Assembly: GCA_965204095.1 (NCBI GenBank) | Contig: OZ241991.1 | Coordinates: forward strand, 4,216,001 to 4,280,000 | Direction of reading: 5' to 3' | Origin: JAPPLB01 sp965204095 | GTDB lineage: Bacteria > Acidobacteriota > Terriglobia > Bryobacterales > UBA6623 | DNA: 64,000 nucleotides | In this document: positions 18,905 through 28,017 of the stretch, in pieces | Position numbering within the stretch: the first letter of the stretch is position 1 | How the letters are laid out: every line of letters begins with the position of its first letter | The notes under the pieces: generated by a model | The model's database searches: none | What the model was told of the DNA's origin: nothing | What the model saw: the letters and a program-made list of their open reading frames with translations, nothing else | Program-made: the position numbers and the translations under genes

Positions 18905-21900
18905 GAATCCTCCTTCGTCGAGCGCTTGCTGAAGACGAATCTCTGATACGCCAGAGAAACCAGGATCAACGAAAGCGCCAGGCCGACGAGAGATGCCACT
19001 CGATACAGGTCTTCCAGCTCACCCAGATCGTGCATAAAAACCTTGCCGATGGTGAGCACCAGGAACGCCAGGCTGACCCACCGCAGCCCTTCGCTGTCCC
19101 GCTTGAAACCGATACCGAGCAACAGCAGCGCATACAAGGCCCAGGCAAGCGACAGCGTGAGATCGCGGGCAGCCATGCGCTCGAATGAAATCGTCAGCGC
19201 GGCGCCTTCGGCATAGAAATCGAAAATCGTCAAGTTGATCCAAGTGAACACGACCGCCACGGCCGCCATCCCGCAGACGATCGCGCCCAACGGTCGCCGA
19301 CCCGAGTACAGGTTCTCCTCCCAAGAGCGTGCCCGCTCTACTTCCCGGTCCCGAAGATGGCGCAGCCCGCCGAGCAGCGCAGCGGCAGGGATCAGGTACG
19401 TGTACATCAGCCAGTTCACTATCGGCAGACCGGAGCGTTCGTGGTAATCCAATAGACCCGGGTTGGCGACCAGGCGCAGGGTCACTGCCGCCAGCAGCGC
19501 CAAACCGAAGTACTTGAGCCCCGGATGGTCCAGACGCTTCCACAGCGTGATTACCGCAAATCCTTCCAGCGCCCAGCCGACGGTGATCCACTCCTTGTCG
19601 AGTTGCAGGGGGATGGCGATGCTTGCGAATCCCAAGGCTACCGCCGAGAACCAGACCAGCGGCCTCAGCCGATCGGCATCGTCCAGCGCCCCGAGCCGAC
19701 GCGCCATGAATACCGCGCCGAGAGACACCGCCCCCAGCACGACAGGCAGCAACCCGATCGCAGCGTCACCGAAATGCTCTTCGAAGAGTTCGCGCAACGG
19801 GAAGAACCAGGCCGGCCCCGAGAGAGCTGCGCCATACCACGCCCAGCGCCGCCGGAGCAGGCTCGTCCCTGCAAGGAAAGGCACGTAGGAAAGCGCAATC
19901 ACGACCGCCAGTTGCGACGCCATCGAGAGCAACGCCGCCTCACGGCCGCCGCGGCCGAAGATTCCGCTCTCGACCCACAGATGATGATTGCAGGAAAGCA
20001 AAGCCACTACCGCGAAATAGAGCCCGCCGCTCTTCAGCCGAGCCGCCGAGAGCACGCTCAAGAAGCCCAGCGTAATCGTCACGCCCAAGTACAACCAAGC
20101 TTCGATACCGGGGGCCGAGCTTTCGAAAAGCATCAGAAACAAGACCGTCATCGCAAACGCCGTAGCGGCCCAATCGGCTGACCGGCGTAGCTGCGATTCC
20201 TTCCGGCAGAACGCGATGATTTGAAGTCCCAACCCGGCGAGGACCACCAACCCGAAGAACAGGGTGTCGGGAGGAAGCGACGAACTACCGTGAAAGGTCA
20301 AGAAAAACAGGGAGAACCCAAGAGCCAACCCGAAACCGGCCGCCTGTTGGATCAGCCCGCGTCCGGATACGCCCGCTTGCCGGAACGCCATCCCCGCCAG
20401 CGCCGTCCATCCGGCCATCCAGGGCCAGAGCGGGGTCCCCGTGACCGTCATCGCCACCAGCGCCAGCAGGCCGAGGAACCCGAGCGATGTGATCACGGCA
20501 GGTTTCGCGCCCGTGGTTTGCCCGGGTTCGACCGGCCTGCGCTTGTCGAGCTCGAGGAAAGCGTGAAACGCTCCCGTGAGCGCAATGCAGACCGCCACCG
20601 CTTCCCAAGCCAGAGCGGTTGTGAAGTCCGTCCGCATGAGCCAAGCCATCACCACCGCGACACAACCCGCCGCCGCTCCCGCCGGGAGTTGCGGTATCCG
20701 CTCGTTTCGGCCAAGCCAACCGGCTGCGATCGACAACACGAACATCAGCGCCGCGACGGGATACAGATGGTCGCCCAGATCCGCCCGTGCGGCAAAATAG
20801 AGCGCCAACGCGAACGGAGCCCACGCACCGGCGAGCTGCACGAGCCGCTCCATCGCGTCCTGCTCGGATGTGATCTCCTTGGGTTTGCGCAACCCCACAG
20901 CCAAGCTGAAGAACAGGCCGAACAACACGAGAACGCCGAGCCCGATCCCGGTCCGATCCGGTCCCATCCGGAACAGAACCCAGAGCGCCTCATAGAAGAA
21001 CGTTCCGAAGAGCGCCAGAATCATCAACCAGGGCCAGCGGCGTACCCGCGCCAACCACAGCAGTCCCACGTCGAGCAGCAGCACGTAGCCAAAGAGTCCA
21101 ATCGGGTCGTCGTGGCCCGTGGACATCAGAATCGGCGTCGCGAAACCTCCGATCGGCCCCAGCAGCGCGATCTCACGAGCCCGATGCCTCCAGGCGAGAG
21201 CGCCGCATGCCGTCGTCACGAGAATCATCAGCAGGAATCCCAGACTCAGCGGCACCAGCTCGTACAAAACGCGCGCCGCCCACACCGAGACGTAGAGCAC
21301 GACAATGCCCCCGAACGCCAGCGCGTTGGCCGTCGTCACATACTCGCGTCCCCGCAGCCGCTCGGAGACTGCAATGGCCGCAATCCCCGTGGCCAAGCCG
21401 ATCGCGACCCTCACGATCGGCGGAATCAAGTCGTATTCGATCGCGTAGCGCAGGAACATGACTGCCGCCAGCGCGAGAACGATCCCGCCCAACACGGCAG
21501 CGCCCTTGATGCCGATCCATTGCTCCCAGTCGATGCGGCGCGAGAGCTGCGCCAGCGGCGGCGGTTCACCCGGCGATCGGGGAGGCGCTGACGAGACGGC
21601 AGGTTGCGGCGGCGGAGCGGGGGCGGCGACTTCAGGCTCGACGGTAGGCGACTCTTCGGGAGAATCCACAGTCGCAGGCGCCGGCTCCGGCAGCAACGCT
21701 TGCCCTGGCGCCGGCTGTTCCGGCTCGGGCGGCGTCTCGACGACCCTGCCGGCTTGAAGGTCCGTTACCTGTTTCTCAAGGGCATCGATCCGATTCACAA
21801 GGGCCGACCGTGTCGCCTGCAGCTCCGCCTCGAGATGCGCCGCTCGGGAGCGGTTTTGGCCGGCCGTCTTCTGCGCCCTCCTCACTATCACGAGAAGGGC

Positions 21901-21942
21901 GATGCCGAACCCCAACAGGATGAGATAGAGAATGGCCTCCAT
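18901..21942 (-). CDS. DUF2339 multi-spanning membrane protein
   Basis: This is a 1013-residue protein of the DUF2339 family. It has an N-terminal membrane anchor (about 1-21), a short coiled coil (about 33-65), a Pro/Glu-rich linker (about 70-125) and then about two dozen closely spaced hydrophobic helices to the C-terminus, with IDWEQWIGIKGAAVLGGIVL opening the membrane domain. The family has no established function. It overlaps the downstream lipoprotein gene. A 9-bp inverted repeat lies just upstream of its start. Confidence 0.85.
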   Translation of the reverse strand: MEAILYLILLGFGIALLVIVRRAQKTAGQNRSRAAHLEAELQATRSALVNRIDALEKQVTDLQAGRVVETPPEPEQPAPGQALLPEPAPATVDSPEESPTVEPEVAAPAPPPQPAVSSAPPRSPGEPPPLAQLSRRIDWEQWIGIKGAAVLGGIVLALAAVMFLRYAIEYDLIPPIVRVAIGLATGIAAIAVSERLRGREYVTTANALAFGGIVVLYVSVWAARVLYELVPLSLGFLLMILVTTACGALAWRHRAREIALLGPIGGFATPILMSTGHDDPIGLFGYVLLLDVGLLWLARVRRWPWLMILALFGTFFYEALWVLFRMGPDRTGIGLGVLVLFGLFFSLAVGLRKPKEITSEQDAMERLVQLAGAWAPFALALYFAARADLGDHLYPVAALMFVLSIAAGWLGRNERIPQLPAGAAAGCVAVVMAWLMRTDFTTALAWEAVAVCIALTGAFHAFLELDKRRPVEPGQTTGAKPAVITSLGFLGLLALVAMTVTGTPLWPWMAGWTALAGMAFRQAGVSGRGLIQQAAGFGLALGFSLFFLTFHGSSSLPPDTLFFGLVVLAGLGLQIIAFCRKESQLRRSADWAATAFAMTVLFLMLFESSAPGIEAWLYLGVTITLGFLSVLSAARLKSGGLYFAVVALLSCNHHLWVESGIFGRGGREAALLSMASQLAVVIALSYVPFLAGTSLLRRRWAWYGAALSGPAWFFPLRELFEEHFGDAAIGLLPVVLGAVSLGAVFMARRLGALDDADRLRPLVWFSAVALGFASIAIPLQLDKEWITVGWALEGFAVITLWKRLDHPGLKYFGLALLAAVTLRLVANPGLLDYHERSGLPIVNWLMYTYLIPAAALLGGLRHLRDREVERARSWEENLYSGRRPLGAIVCGMAAVAVVFTWINLTIFDFYAEGAALTISFERMAARDLTLSLAWALYALLLLGIGFKRDSEGLRWVSLAFLVLTIGKVFMHDLGELEDLYRVASLVGLALSLILVSLAYQRFVFSKRSTKEDS

Positions 21943-21963
21943 GGGTTTGCCCCATGCGATCGG

Positions 21964-21989
21964 GCTTGCTGTACCGTATCACAGCAAGC
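21964..21989. promoter_or_regulatory. Inverted repeat, possible operator
   Basis: GCTTGCTGT and ACAGCAAGC form a perfect 9-bp inverted repeat with an 8-base spacer, 22 bases upstream of the DUF2339 start. The symmetry and position suit a repressor site, but no regulator gene is adjacent. Confidence 0.4.
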
Positions 21990-22316
21990 TCGCCGCCCAA
22001 ACGGTGGTTGGCCCCCGTTTCTCTCCTGTATTGAACCGGTTGCCGGATCAATGCACTTCCGAATGGCAGTTGGAGAGCAGCACTCAATGAACACCTGTCG
22101 GGAGCCCCGGCACTGCTGAAGGACCATCGGCGACGGCCATGCAAGACTCCCATGACCGCGGCGGAGAAGCGGGCTGGTATTCGCATCCCCGATCCACAGA
22201 GCGAAATCCCGATAGTGACAAGGGCTCGGAAGTCTTCAGGGCCGATCGGAGCGACTCTGTTCTTCAACGCTGTTCATGCCGGATACAGGCCGCTCGTTCT
22301 GCTATCTTGAACTGCA
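21990..22316. other. Divergent intergenic region, nothing else recognised
   Basis: These roughly 330 bases separate the divergent DUF2339 and ATPase-SPFH genes and must hold both promoters. I could not pick a convincing -35/-10 pair and see no gene here. Confidence 0.4.
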
Positions 22317-25300
22317 TTGCACGTCGTTAGCGAAGATCATTCCATCAACCGGGACGCGCGGGAGCGGGTCAAATACATCGGCTTCACGGTGGCAGTCGGC
22401 GTCCTGCTTCTGCTCAACGTCACAGGGTTGTTTTCGTCGATCCTGGGGATCGACACGGCAATCTTCCTGACTCTGCTTGCGGGGTATGGGACATTTTCCC
22501 GCGCGATCGGCGAGCTGCTCGAGAAGCGCATCTCCGCAGACTTGGCGATCTGCATCGCCGCCGGGGCCGCCCTTACCGTGGGCGAGTACCTGGCCGCCGC
22601 CGAGGCGATGTTCATCATGCTTGTCGGCGAGGGGCTGGAGGCCTACGCCGCGGGACGCACCGAGGCCGCGATCCACAAGTTCGTCGAGCAACTGCCTCAC
22701 CGGGCGCGAGTGCTGCGCGACGGTGAAGAAGTGGATGTCCCGGTTCAGGACCTCGTACCCGGCGACACCATTGTCGTGCGCGCCGGAGAACGCATCTCGG
22801 CCGACGGCGTTGTCCTGAGCGGCCAATCGAGCGTCGACGAAAGCCCGATCACCGGCGAGTCCGTCCCGCGTGACAAGGCCGAGGGAGACGATGTCTACTC
22901 CGGCACTCTGAACGCCCACGGCCTGCTGCATATTCGCGTCAGTCATCGAGCTGAAGAAAGCACACTGGCGCGGGTTGTCGAGCTGGTGGAGGCTGCGAAA
23001 ACGCGGCGGGCGCCGGTAGTGCGTCAAGCCGACCGCTACGCGCAATACTTTCTGCCGGCGTTGCTTCTGGCGGCCGGGGGAACCTACTACTTCACGTCCG
23101 ACTGGCTGCGGACGGTCGCCGTTCTCATCGTCGGCTGTCCCTGTGCGTTGATTCTGGCGACACCGGCGGCGATGGTGGCCGGGATCGGCGGTTTGGCCCG
23201 CCGGGGCATTCTCGTCCGGGGCGGATCGATTCTTCAACTGGGCTCGAAGGTCGACACGGTCGTCTTCGACAAGACCGGCACATTGACGTCCGGCGCCTTT
23301 CAGATCATCAAGACGCTTCCGGCGGAAGGTTTCGCCGAAGATCAGGTTTTGGCCTACGGCGCCTCGGCGGAAAGCGGCTCCGATCACCCGTTGGCGAAAG
23401 TGATTGTCCAAACCGCCCAAGAGCGGGGCGTCGAGTTCGAGACGTCCAGCGACGCCGAGATCGTTCCCGGCCGTGGCGCGGAGTGCCACGTGGGCGGAAG
23501 ACGGGTCCGGGCGGGCAACGCGGCGTTTCTGGCCGAGAACGGCATCCGAGGCGTCGATTCGTACCTCGAAGAGGCCGACCGCGCAGGAGCAACCGCCGTT
23601 CTTGTTGCCGCCGATGAGCAGCTCGTGGGAGCGATCCTGCTGCGAGATACGGCCCGCCAGGGCGCCCATGACGCCGTCCACGAACTCGAAGACCTGGGCA
23701 TCCAGAACGTAATTCTCCTGACCGGCGATCGCAAGAGCGCCGCCCAAGCGGTGGCGCGCGAGGTCGGAATCCCGCACGTCGAGTCGGAGCTTTTGCCCGA
23801 GCAGAAGCTCGAGCGGATTCGCCAGTTGCAGGCCGAGGGACGCAAGGTCGCGATGATCGGCGACGGCGTTAACGACGCACCCGCTCTGGCAGCGGCCGAC
23901 GTCGGCGTGGCCGTGGCAGGATCGGGGGCCGATATCGCGGCGGAGGCGGCCGATGTCGTCGACCTCAACCGTTCGCTCGAAAAGCTGCCCCGGCTGCTCG
24001 TCGTGAGCCGCAGGGCGGTAGCCATCGTCTGGCAGAACATCATCATCTTCGCGGGCATCGTCAACGTGCTTGCCGTGCTGGCCGCCAGCCGCGGCTTGCT
24101 CGGGCCGATCGGCGCGGCCATCGTCCATCAGATCGCGTCCTTCTTCGTGATGGTCAATTCCGTGCGGCTGCTCAGGGTCGAGCGGCCTCGGGGGCAACGG
24201 ACCTGGCTGCTGCGTCTCTTCGAGCGGACGCCGGTCCGCTCCTGGTGGCATGATCTCAAGCATTGGCTCAGTCATCTCGACCCGGCCGCCGGCTTTGCAT
24301 GGCTGTGGGATCGCCGCCGCGAGATGATCAAACCGGCGCTCCTGGCTGCCGCGGCATTGTGGATTCTGAGCGGCTTCCACACCATCCAACCGGGTGAGGT
24401 CGGCGTCATCGAGCGTCTCGGAGCCAAGGTGACGCCGCATGAGCAGCCGGGCTGGCATTACAAGCTGCCCTATCCCTTCGAGCGACTGACGCGGATGGAA
24501 GACCTGCGCGTCCGCACGATCGAGGTCGGCTTCCGCACGGTGGCGGCCGAGGCCGGCGAGGACGTGTCGGAACCCCCGGCCTACGAATGGAACGCACAGC
24601 ATCGCATGGGCCGCTTCGAGCGCAAGCCGGATGAATCGTTGATGCTGACCGGCGACCAGAACATGATCGAGATGACCGCCGTCGTCCACTACAACCTCGA
24701 GCGGCCGGACGCCTATCTCTTTCAGCAACTCAACGCGGAAGAGACGTTGCAGGTCGCGGCGGAGTCGGTGATCCAGCGGATCGTCAACTCGACCGCTCTC
24801 GATGATCTGCTGACGACGAGCCGCCGGGACCTCGAGCAGCAGGCGCAGCGGCGGCTCAACGACCGCCTCGCCAAGTACCAGACCGGGGCGCGGGTCTTGC
24901 AGGTGCGCTTTCAGGACGTGCATCCGTCCGTCGAGGTCGTCGACGCTTTCCGTGAAGTGGCGGGCGCTCTCGAAGAAAAGAGCCGCCGCATCAACGCCGC
25001 CGAGGGATACCGCAACGAGCAGGTCGCGCTGGCGCGAGGGCAAGCCGGAGCACGGGTCAGCGTCGCCGAGGCCTATTCGAAAGGCCGCTCGAACCGCGCC
25101 GTCGGCGATGCCTCGCGCTTCCGGGAGTTCGAATCCGGGTACCGCAGCGCTCCCGGCCCCAATGCAACACGCCTCTACCTCGAAGTCATGGATGAGGTCC
25201 TGCCCGGCCGACGCAAGCTCGTGCTGGACCGCAACGGCTCGGGCCGCCGCACGCTGTATGCGATCGAGGACGACGTTCTCATGTTGCCGCCCGGATCGAT

Positions 25301-25349
25301 ACCGCCGCAGCCTACCATCCCGTTTGACGATGTCCTGGAGCAACCCTGA
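22317..25349 (+). CDS. P1B-type metal ATPase fused to HflK-like SPFH domain
   Basis: This is a 1010-residue fusion. Residues 1-620 form a complete heavy-metal P-type ATPase without an N-terminal HMA domain: membrane helices near 20-40, 46-65, 74-110, 244-290, 570-590 and 596-617, TGES at 179-182, the ion-site CPC at 274-276, DKTGT with phospho-Asp318, the HP pair at 357-358 and GDGVND at 515-520. The last helix carries His604-Gln605 instead of the usual P1B signatures, so the metal cannot be read off. Residues 672-690 form a new helix and 690 to about 990 are an HflK/prohibitin SPFH domain. TTG is the first possible start because an in-frame TGA lies nine bases upstream. The stop overlaps the next start (TGATG). 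Confidence 0.9.
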   Translation: MHVVSEDHSINRDARERVKYIGFTVAVGVLLLLNVTGLFSSILGIDTAIFLTLLAGYGTFSRAIGELLEKRISADLAICIAAGAALTVGEYLAAAEAMFIMLVGEGLEAYAAGRTEAAIHKFVEQLPHRARVLRDGEEVDVPVQDLVPGDTIVVRAGERISADGVVLSGQSSVDESPITGESVPRDKAEGDDVYSGTLNAHGLLHIRVSHRAEESTLARVVELVEAAKTRRAPVVRQADRYAQYFLPALLLAAGGTYYFTSDWLRTVAVLIVGCPCALILATPAAMVAGIGGLARRGILVRGGSILQLGSKVDTVVFDKTGTLTSGAFQIIKTLPAEGFAEDQVLAYGASAESGSDHPLAKVIVQTAQERGVEFETSSDAEIVPGRGAECHVGGRRVRAGNAAFLAENGIRGVDSYLEEADRAGATAVLVAADEQLVGAILLRDTARQGAHDAVHELEDLGIQNVILLTGDRKSAAQAVAREVGIPHVESELLPEQKLERIRQLQAEGRKVAMIGDGVNDAPALAAADVGVAVAGSGADIAAEAADVVDLNRSLEKLPRLLVVSRRAVAIVWQNIIIFAGIVNVLAVLAASRGLLGPIGAAIVHQIASFFVMVNSVRLLRVERPRGQRTWLLRLFERTPVRSWWHDLKHWLSHLDPAAGFAWLWDRRREMIKPALLAAAALWILSGFHTIQPGEVGVIERLGAKVTPHEQPGWHYKLPYPFERLTRMEDLRVRTIEVGFRTVAAEAGEDVSEPPAYEWNAQHRMGRFERKPDESLMLTGDQNMIEMTAVVHYNLERPDAYLFQQLNAEETLQVAAESVIQRIVNSTALDDLLTTSRRDLEQQAQRRLNDRLAKYQTGARVLQVRFQDVHPSVEVVDAFREVAGALEEKSRRINAAEGYRNEQVALARGQAGARVSVAEAYSKGRSNRAVGDASRFREFESGYRSAPGPNATRLYLEVMDEVLPGRRKLVLDRNGSGRRTLYAIEDDVLMLPPGSIPPQPTIPFDDVLEQP

Positions 25350-26308
25350 TGCACGATCACATCGACCATCACCACCACCATCATCACCATCATGACCACG
25401 AACCTGTGACTCGGCGAAGCCGGGGGGAAGTGCTGGCCGACTATCGCCGCTGGGGACCGTACGCCGCCGCCGTTGTGGTCGTGCTGCTTCTGTACGCGTC
25501 GTTCTTCACCGTGCGGGAAACCGAGTTCGTGCTGGTCACCGCGTTCGGCAGGCCCGTGCACACCGTTACCGAAGCGGGACCGCACTTCAAGTGGCCCTAC
25601 GAAACGGCCACCTACTTCGATCGGCGCCTGCGTGTCTACAACCCGACGCCGTCCGAGTTCCTCACGCGCGACAAGAAGAATCTCGTGCTGGAGAGCTACG
25701 TTCTGTGGCGCATCGCCGAGCCGCAAACTTTCATCGAGACCGTCGGAAACCCCGAAGCGGCCGAGATGCGCCTGCACGACATCGTCTGGGCGGGTCTGGC
25801 TGCGACGATGGGACGCCATGATCTCGACGCCATCGTCTCTGTAGACCCGGCGCGGGTGCGGACGGAGTCGATGCTGGATGCACTTTCCGAGCAGACCGGC
25901 TCGCAGGCGCTGAAGGAATACGGGATCGATGTTCTGGACGTTCGCATCAAGAGGCTGAACCTGCCCGAGCAGAATAAACAAAGCGTATTTGGCCGTATGC
26001 GCGCCGAGCGTGAGCGAATCGCGAGGCAGTATCGCGCCGAGGGCGAGGAGGAGGCGCTCCGGATTCGAGCTGACGCCGACCGCCAACGCGAGGAGATCCT
26101 GTCGGCCGCCTACAAGGAAGCCGAAGAGATCAAGGGCAAGGGGGATGCCGACGCGGCGCGCATCTATGGCGAGGCCTATTCCCGCAACCCGCAGTTCTAC
26201 AAGCTGACGCGCACCTTGGAGACCTACAAGAAGGCGCTCGACGACAAGACAACCGTCGTTCTCAGTTCCGATTCGGAGCTGTTGCGTCTGCTTACGCGCG
26301 GGCAATAG
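25349..26308 (+). CDS. HflC-like SPFH protein with poly-His N-terminus
   Basis: This is a 319-residue SPFH (stomatin/prohibitin) protein of the HflC type. It opens with twelve histidines in the first 17 residues, including nine consecutive ones at 7-15, then a membrane helix near 37-54. The SPFH domain follows (FFTVRETEFVLVTAFGRP, then YGIDVLDVRIKRLNLPEQN, the HflC hallmark), with an Arg/Glu/Ala-rich coiled coil and YKEAEEIKGKGDADAARIY near the C-terminus. HflC normally pairs with HflK to form a membrane cage that restrains FtsH. Here it is translationally coupled (TGATG) to the ATPase-HflK fusion. The histidine tract is a plausible metal-binding tail; that role is inferred. Confidence 0.9.
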   Translation: MHDHIDHHHHHHHHHDHEPVTRRSRGEVLADYRRWGPYAAAVVVVLLLYASFFTVRETEFVLVTAFGRPVHTVTEAGPHFKWPYETATYFDRRLRVYNPTPSEFLTRDKKNLVLESYVLWRIAEPQTFIETVGNPEAAEMRLHDIVWAGLAATMGRHDLDAIVSVDPARVRTESMLDALSEQTGSQALKEYGIDVLDVRIKRLNLPEQNKQSVFGRMRAERERIARQYRAEGEEEALRIRADADRQREEILSAAYKEAEEIKGKGDADAARIYGEAYSRNPQFYKLTRTLETYKKALDDKTTVVLSSDSELLRLLTRGQ

Positions 26309-26325
26309 CCACGAGAGCAATATCC

Positions 26326-27378
26326 ATGAGCACCGTCCTCGATCCCACGGTCGCCGTCGAACCCACGGAGCGCCCCGCCGCGCCAAGCGGCCGGCCCGTG
26401 GAGAAGGAGCGCCCGCCGACTTGGAACCGCGGGCGCTTGATCGCGGCCGCAGCAGCGGCGCTGTGGTTGCTGACGGGCGTCTACATCATCGGCCCCGATC
26501 AGCAGGCCGTCGTGACTCGCTTCGGGGAGATCGTCGAGCGCCGGGTCCTGCCCGGAATCCATCTGACCTGGCCTTACCCGATTGCCGAGGTCCACAAGCT
26601 CAAGGTCCTCCAACGGCAGCGCGCCTTCATCGGCGGTGCGCCGGCCGATCAACCCCTCGGTCAAGTCGAGCCGCTGGCCTCACAGTTTCTGACCGGAGAT
26701 CAGAACCTCATCAACATCCGTACCGTGGTGCAGTACAGCGTCGCAACACCCGATGAATACCTGTTCCGCGCCGAGGACGTAGGGCAGGCAATCAGTGCGG
26801 CGACCGAGGCCGAGCTTTCGCGGCAGATCTCCTTGCGCAATGTGGACGATGTACTCACAACCGAGAAGGTGGCGATCCAGGAAACCGTCCGGCTGCAAGC
26901 GCAGCAACTCGTTGACCAGTATGGCCTGGGCGTCGTTCTCTCGACCGTATCGATCGAGTACATCGCGCCCCCTGCCGAGACGGCAGCGTCTTTCCGGGAT
27001 GTGGCCAGCGCCCGCGCGGATTCGGTCCGCATCACCAACGAAGCGCAGGGTTACGCCAACGACCTGATTCCCCGCGCTCGAGGAGAAGCGACCAAGCTGC
27101 TCGAAGAGTCTCAGGCCTACCGGCAACGCAGCGTTGACGAGGCGCAGGGCGACGCTGCTCGATTCGCCCAACTCGCGGCGGAATACAACAGGAACCCGGC
27201 GCTCACTCGCAGCCGCCTTTACCTCGAAACCATGGAGGAGGTTCTTCCGCGCCTGAAGAAAACGATCGTGGACAGCGCCGGGAATCTCGATATGACGATC
27301 ATCCGACGAGAGCCGGCTTCGTCACCGAGCGAGGCGACACTCCCTCCGCCCACGACGGCCTTCCCGCCGGCGCCATGA
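26326..27378 (+). CDS. HflK-like SPFH protein
   Basis: This is a 350-residue HflK-like SPFH protein. It has a Pro-rich cytoplasmic N-terminus (1-35), a membrane helix near 38-56 and then GPDQQAVVTRFGEIVERRVLPG, the classic HflK opening. The core FLTGDQNLINIRTVVQYSV matches the SPFH part of the ATPase fusion upstream (LTGDQNMIEMTAVVHYNL), so this locus encodes two HflK-type units and one HflC-type unit. An Ala/Glu-rich coiled coil and SRLYLETMEEVLP near 300 complete it. It begins 17 bases after the HflC-like gene and overlaps the next gene by four bases. Together with its neighbours it probably forms a membrane SPFH assembly. Confidence 0.88.
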   Translation: MSTVLDPTVAVEPTERPAAPSGRPVEKERPPTWNRGRLIAAAAAALWLLTGVYIIGPDQQAVVTRFGEIVERRVLPGIHLTWPYPIAEVHKLKVLQRQRAFIGGAPADQPLGQVEPLASQFLTGDQNLINIRTVVQYSVATPDEYLFRAEDVGQAISAATEAELSRQISLRNVDDVLTTEKVAIQETVRLQAQQLVDQYGLGVVLSTVSIEYIAPPAETAASFRDVASARADSVRITNEAQGYANDLIPRARGEATKLLEESQAYRQRSVDEAQGDAARFAQLAAEYNRNPALTRSRLYLETMEEVLPRLKKTIVDSAGNLDMTIIRREPASSPSEATLPPPTTAFPPAP

Positions 27379-27878
27379 CGAAGCTGCGCAAAGCTCACGT
27401 CGTCACGCTCTCGGTGGTCACGGCCGGACTCATCCTGGTTATCGGCCGCGAAACTCGCTGGCGCCTTCCCTCGAACGCCTCCGAAGCACTGTTTGCGGGA
27501 TCGGAGGAGTCCGACCAGCCAACCGACACGATCAATCGCATGATGGACGCCGCTCGTGACGGCGACGTGGACACATATCTCGAGTGCTTCGGCGGGCAGA
27601 TGAAGAAGACACTCCAGCAGAGCGTCTCCGAAATGACGGCCTCGGGCTTCGCACAGTACCTCATGAAAAACAACGAGCAAATCAAGGGCTTTGCCATGTA
27701 CGAGCCCCTGGAGGTGTCGGATAGCGCTGTGGACATCCGTGTCGAGTACGTTTATGCGGACCGCAACGAGGCGCAGCGGTTCCGACTCGTGAGGGACTCC
27801 GGCCGGTGGACGATCACGAAACTCGACGGGATCGAGAGGGTAGAAACGATCGTCCCCTACGGCACGCCCGTCTACTGA
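27375..27878 (+). CDS. Small exported or anchored protein, NTF2-like
   Basis: This is a 167-residue protein with an N-terminal hydrophobic helix (about 8-24, VVTLSVVTAGLILVIG), probably a signal anchor. The remainder looks like an NTF2-like/SnoaL-type fold: DTINRMMDAARDGDVDTYLECFGG at the front and FRLVRDSGRWTITKLDGIER at the back, patterns usual for DUF4878-like periplasmic proteins. I do not recognise a specific family. It overlaps the HflK-like gene by four bases, so it belongs to the ATPase-SPFH operon. The fold call is inference from short motifs. Confidence 0.65.
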   Translation: MTKLRKAHVVTLSVVTAGLILVIGRETRWRLPSNASEALFAGSEESDQPTDTINRMMDAARDGDVDTYLECFGGQMKKTLQQSVSEMTASGFAQYLMKNNEQIKGFAMYEPLEVSDSAVDIRVEYVYADRNEAQRFRLVRDSGRWTITKLDGIERVETIVPYGTPVY

Positions 27879-28017
27879 TCGGAGCCACGGCCTTCGTCGC
27901 GAGGACGGCGCGTACGCACATCCCGAATTCGTTGCGAAACCCTGGCGTGACGGTTCAAGTCTGGCAGGCCTGGTGGCACGAATTTCAAAATCGTGTTAAC
28001 GTGTATCGGTTTCAAGG

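Noticed and set aside
22302..25343. A 1013-codon open frame on the minus strand opposite the ATPase-SPFH gene
   Set aside because: It has no recognisable motif or domain, and long antisense frames are expected opposite GC-rich coding sequence; the plus-strand frame has every ATPase and SPFH motif.
27960..27990. TGGCACGAATTTC upstream of cbiM as a sigma-54 promoter
   Set aside because: The -24 half resembles the consensus but the conserved GC of the -12 element is missing at the right spacing.
27879..28017. Cobalamin or NiCo riboswitch upstream of cbiM
   Set aside because: No B12 box and no clear conserved stem pattern could be found in these 140 bases.
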